A stretch of DNA of 64,000 bases from Nocardia terrae (GTDB lineage Bacteria; Actinomycetota; Actinomycetes; Mycobacteriales; Mycobacteriaceae). Numbering within the stretch: the stretch's first letter is position 1; the number at the start of each line of letters is the position of its first letter. Made by a program: the position numbers and the translations under genes. Shown one piece after another: positions 61,004 through 64,000 of this stretch. The notes under the pieces were generated by a model, which did not search any database, was not told the DNA's origin, and saw nothing but the letters and a program-made list of their open reading frames with translations. The stretch is taken from positions 1,054,001 through 1,118,000 of the forward strand of contig NZ_WRPP01000001.1 in the NCBI RefSeq assembly GCF_009760405.1, read 5' to 3'.

Positions 61004-64000
61004 GTGGCGCATGTCGATCCGTTTTCTACGCGCCGCGATGTGACCGTAGGGTTCGCGGCGGAGCTGGAGGCTGCCGGGTTCGGGGCGGCGGTCGAGATCG
61101 GGCGCGGGGGCTTCGGGGTGGTGTACCGGGCCTTCCAGCCGAGCCTCGAGCGGACCGTCGCCATCAAGGTGCTCACGGCCGATCTGGAGTCGGAGGCGCT
61201 GGAGCGGTTCGTGCGCGAGCAGCTCGCCATGGGGAAGCTGAGCGGGCATCCGAACATCGTGCCGGTGTTCGAGGTGGGGTCCACCGATGCGGGGCGGCCG
61301 TTCATTGTGATGCCGTATCACGCGCAGGGGTCCCTGGACGCGCGGATTCAGCGGCGCGGGCCGATCGGGTGGCAGGAGCTGTTGCACGTCGGGGTGAAGC
61401 TGTCGGGTGCGCTGGAGACGGCGCATCGGCGGGAGCTGCTGCATCGGGATGTGAAGCCGGGCAACATCCTGTTGACCGAGTACGGGGAGCCGCAGCTGGC
61501 CGATTTCGGGATCGCCCGGCTCGCAGGGGGTTTCGAGACGGCCGCGGGGACCGTGACCGGGTCGCCCGCCTACACCGCCCCCGAAGTGCTGCAGGGCCAG
61601 GCCCCGGATGTGACGGCCGATATCTACGGGCTGGCGGCCACGCTGTTCTGCGCGGGGACCGGGCATGCGGTGTTCGAGCGGCGCAGCGGGGAGCAGCTGG
61701 TGGCGCAGTTCGTGCGGATCACCAAGCAGCCCATGCCGGATCTGGGGGATGCGGGGCTGCCGCCGGATCTGACCGAGGTGATCGAAGCCGCCATGGCCCG
61801 CGAACGAGGCGACCGGCCGGTATCGGCGGCGGAATTCGGGACGGCGCTGCGCGAGATCCAGGGGCGGCACGGGCTCGCTCCCGACGAGATGGCGGTCCCG
61901 CTGCCCGCCGCCGAACCCGACGTGCAGTCCGACGGCATCGCGTCCGGCCCGGGACGCACCACGCCGGGATTCGCCGTCAGCACACCGACTTCGGGTCGCC
62001 GCCGGCGCACCACCACCGCGACGCCACCGGTCCCCGCGACCCGGCTGCGCCCACCCACCCTCACTCGCGCGCTGGTCGACCGCTCCCGCCTGCTCGACGC
62101 CCTGCGCTCGGCCAGCGACCGCCGGCTCGCGGTCATCCACGGCCCCACCGGTTTCGGCAAGACCACCCTGGCCGCGCAATGGTGCGGCGCGGTCACCGCG
62201 GCGGGCGGCTCGGTGGCGTGGCTGACCGTCGACAGCGACGACGACAATGTGGTGTGGTTCCTCGCCCACCTGATCGAGGCCATTCGCGCGGTCCGGCCCG
62301 CCCTGGCCCGCGAGCTCGGCGAGCTGCTCGAGGAACACGGCGACGAGGCGGGCCGGTTCGTGCTGACCTCGCTGATCAACGACATCGACCGCCGCGCAGA
62401 GCAATTGACGGTCGTCATCGACGACTGGCACCGGGTCGCCGATGCCACCACCCAGGCCGCGCTGCGCTTCCTGCTGGAGAGCTGCAGCCCCGCCCTGCAC
62501 CTGGTGGTGACCAGCCGCCGCCAGACCGGCCTGCCCATGAGCTCCATGCGCGCCCGCGGCGACCTAGTGGAGATCGACACCGCCGCACTGCGTTTCGACG
62601 CCGACGAGGCGTACGCGCTGCTGGTCGAACTGGGCGGACTGGACCTGGACCGCGGCGATGTCGAGGATCTCACCGAATCCACCGGCGGCTGGGCGGCGGC
62701 CCTGCAGCTGGCGGCGCTGTCCATGCGCGGCAGCGAGGATCCCGGCATGCTGATCGGCCGGCTCACCGGCCGCCATCACGCCATCGGCGAATTCCTGGCC
62801 GAGAACGTGCTCGAGACCCTCGAACCCGGCGTGCTCGACTTCATGGTGGCGACCTCGATCACCGAACGCACCTGCGGCGAACTGGCTTCCGCGCTCACCG
62901 GCGTCCCCGACGGGCAGGCGCTGCTCGAGCAGATCGAACAGCAGGACCTGTTCCTGCGCCGCCTCGACGGCGGCCAGTGGTTCCAATACCACCAGCTGTT
63001 CCAGGATTTCCTGCGCCAGCGCCTCGAGCACGCCCGGCCCGAGGAGATCGACGACCTGCACCGCACGGCCTCCGAGTGGTTCGCCGAGCACCGCCACGTC
63101 AGCGAGGCCGTCGATCACGCGCTGCTGGCCGGTGACGAGCGCCGCGCCGTGGAAATCGTGGAACGTGACGGCATGTCGCTGCTCGAGTACGGGCAGATGG
63201 CCAGCCTCATCGGCCTGGTCAACAAGCTGCCGCCCGCGGTGATCGAAACCCATCCGCGGCTGCAGCTCGATCTGGCGTGGGCGAACATCCTGCTGCATCG
63301 TGCCGGTCCGGCCGAACGCGCGCTGGCGCTGGCGGAGTCGACCTTGGAGAGCGAGGGCATCGAGGCGGCGACGCGGGATCGGCTGCGCGCCGAGGCAGGT
63401 GTGGTGCACGCGGTCGTCAGCTGCCGCGCCGATGTGCTGACCGGTGTGGAGGACCTGCTCGCACCGTGTTTCGCGCTGGCCGACGAGCTCTCGCCGTATG
63501 TGGTGGCCATCGGCGCGAATGTGGCCAGTCTCGCGGCGGGCTACCGCTACGACTTCGACGAGGCGATGCGGGTGCACGAGTGGTCGGCCCCGTACATGCG
63601 CCGGAATCGGGGCGTCTACAACAACATCCACGGTTTGTGCTTCCTCGGCCTGGCCGCCAGCCTGCAGGTCGACATCCCGCGCGCCGAGCAGTACTTCCGC
63701 AGTGCGCTCAAGATCGCGAAGCAGTCCGGCGGCAGCCACTCCTACGGCGCGCGGCTGGCCGGCTCGCTGCTGGGCGAACTGCTCTACGAGCGCGGCGAAC
63801 TCGTCGAGGCGGAACGCCTGCTCGACGACGGCTACAAGCTCGGCCCCGACGCGGGCACCGTCGATTTCAAGCTCGCCCGCTACGTGGTCGGCGCGCGGGT
63901 CAAGGCCCTGCTCGGCGACCGCGCCGCCGCTATCCGCCGCCTGAACGAGGGTGCGCGCGTGGCGATCTCGATGTCGCTGCCCCGCTTGCGCGCAGAGGTG
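61004..64000 (+). CDS. pknK: PknK-type Ser/Thr kinase fused to ATPase regulator, truncated by window
   Basis: The frame runs open from GTG 61004 to the window end (999 codons). It begins VAHVDPFSTRRDVTVGFAAE like mycobacterial PknK. Kinase domain to about residue 280: GRGGFGVVYRA (about 32), catalytic Lys in VAIKVL, HRDVKPGNILL (H147), ADFGIARL, and an APE motif (YTAPEVL). A Pro/Thr-rich linker follows, then a MalT-type STAND ATPase with Walker A HGPTGFGKTTL (about 378) and TPR-like helical repeats. A LuxR-type DNA-binding domain is expected beyond the edge. PknK in M. tuberculosis links stress and growth signals to transcription. Confidence 0.93.
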   Translation, partial: MAHVDPFSTRRDVTVGFAAELEAAGFGAAVEIGRGGFGVVYRAFQPSLERTVAIKVLTADLESEALERFVREQLAMGKLSGHPNIVPVFEVGSTDAGRPFIVMPYHAQGSLDARIQRRGPIGWQELLHVGVKLSGALETAHRRELLHRDVKPGNILLTEYGEPQLADFGIARLAGGFETAAGTVTGSPAYTAPEVLQGQAPDVTADIYGLAATLFCAGTGHAVFERRSGEQLVAQFVRITKQPMPDLGDAGLPPDLTEVIEAAMARERGDRPVSAAEFGTALREIQGRHGLAPDEMAVPLPAAEPDVQSDGIASGPGRTTPGFAVSTPTSGRRRRTTTATPPVPATRLRPPTLTRALVDRSRLLDALRSASDRRLAVIHGPTGFGKTTLAAQWCGAVTAAGGSVAWLTVDSDDDNVVWFLAHLIEAIRAVRPALARELGELLEEHGDEAGRFVLTSLINDIDRRAEQLTVVIDDWHRVADATTQAALRFLLESCSPALHLVVTSRRQTGLPMSSMRARGDLVEIDTAALRFDADEAYALLVELGGLDLDRGDVEDLTESTGGWAAALQLAALSMRGSEDPGMLIGRLTGRHHAIGEFLAENVLETLEPGVLDFMVATSITERTCGELASALTGVPDGQALLEQIEQQDLFLRRLDGGQWFQYHQLFQDFLRQRLEHARPEEIDDLHRTASEWFAEHRHVSEAVDHALLAGDERRAVEIVERDGMSLLEYGQMASLIGLVNKLPPAVIETHPRLQLDLAWANILLHRAGPAERALALAESTLESEGIEAATRDRLRAEAGVVHAVVSCRADVLTGVEDLLAPCFALADELSPYVVAIGANVASLAAGYRYDFDEAMRVHEWSAPYMRRNRGVYNNIHGLCFLGLAASLQVDIPRAEQYFRSALKIAKQSGGSHSYGARLAGSLLGELLYERGELVEAERLLDDGYKLGPDAGTVDFKLARYVVGARVKALLGDRAAAIRRLNEGARVAISMSLPRLRAEV

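Noticed and set aside
61369..63135. Long Arg-rich open frame within the PknK gene
   Set aside because: It is a shifted frame of the kinase/ATPase gene. The kinase motifs lie in the other frame, and the Arg/Gly-rich product is an artefact of high GC.

Overview
This is a high-GC actinobacterial chromosome segment, most likely from Nocardia or a close mycolic-acid-containing relative. The gene order supports this. The blocks ftsY-amtB-glnK-glnD-ffh, rpsP-khpA-rimM-trmD, rplS-lepB-rnhB-DUF2469-yraN-comM-dprA, xerC/viuB, M23 peptidase-rpsB-tsf and pyrH-frr-cdsA-rlmN follow, as I recall it, the order of the Mycobacterium tuberculosis region running from Rv2921c down to Rv2880c. Genus assignment is inference. 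I see no rRNA, tRNA, CRISPR array, insertion sequence or prophage.

Layout. 1-900: end of a membrane protein with an 8-residue tandem repeat, and a DUF2237 gene. 1073-9635: protein targeting (ftsY, ffh) flanking the ammonium/PII block amtB-glnK-glnD, with a candidate GlnR operator before amtB and a long hairpin element between glnK and glnD. 9702-16228: accessory genes (rifamycin-phosphotransferase-like enzyme, metallo-beta-lactamase-fold hydrolase, LysR regulator, amidohydrolase, a 34-residue membrane peptide). 16476-18404: rpsP-khpA-rimM-trmD. 18413-27585: about 9 kb between trmD and rplS (lipoprotein, tex, methyltransferase, VOC protein, Mop-like protein, membrane protein, 2-keto acid decarboxylase). 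27760-33568: rplS, lepB, rnhB, DUF2469, yraN, comM, dprA.

33598-38414: an asparagine-to-fumarate cassette (permease, asparaginase, aspartase) with a divergent FadR-type regulator. 38662-41241: xerC, an N-formylglutamate amidohydrolase, and a siderophore-interacting protein behind a near-perfect IdeR box. 41238-47615: accessory oxidoreductases and regulators with clear palindromic operators, a lower-GC orphan gene and an acetyltransferase. 47871-57001: rpsB-tsf, then a cupin/NmrA/HTH cassette, then pyrH-frr-cdsA-rlmN. 57041-60902: a probable terpenoid locus in which a cytochrome P450 and a class I terpene cyclase converge and overlap by 22 bases, followed by an HTH regulator. 61004-end: a PknK-type serine/threonine kinase fused to an ATPase regulator, cut by the window edge.

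The most interesting parts are the terpene cyclase/P450 locus, the rifamycin-phosphotransferase-like gene, the asparagine cassette, the 34-residue peptide and the structured RNA-like intergenic elements. Functions of recognised families rest on motifs read directly from the translated sequence; operators and terminators rest on inverted repeats only.
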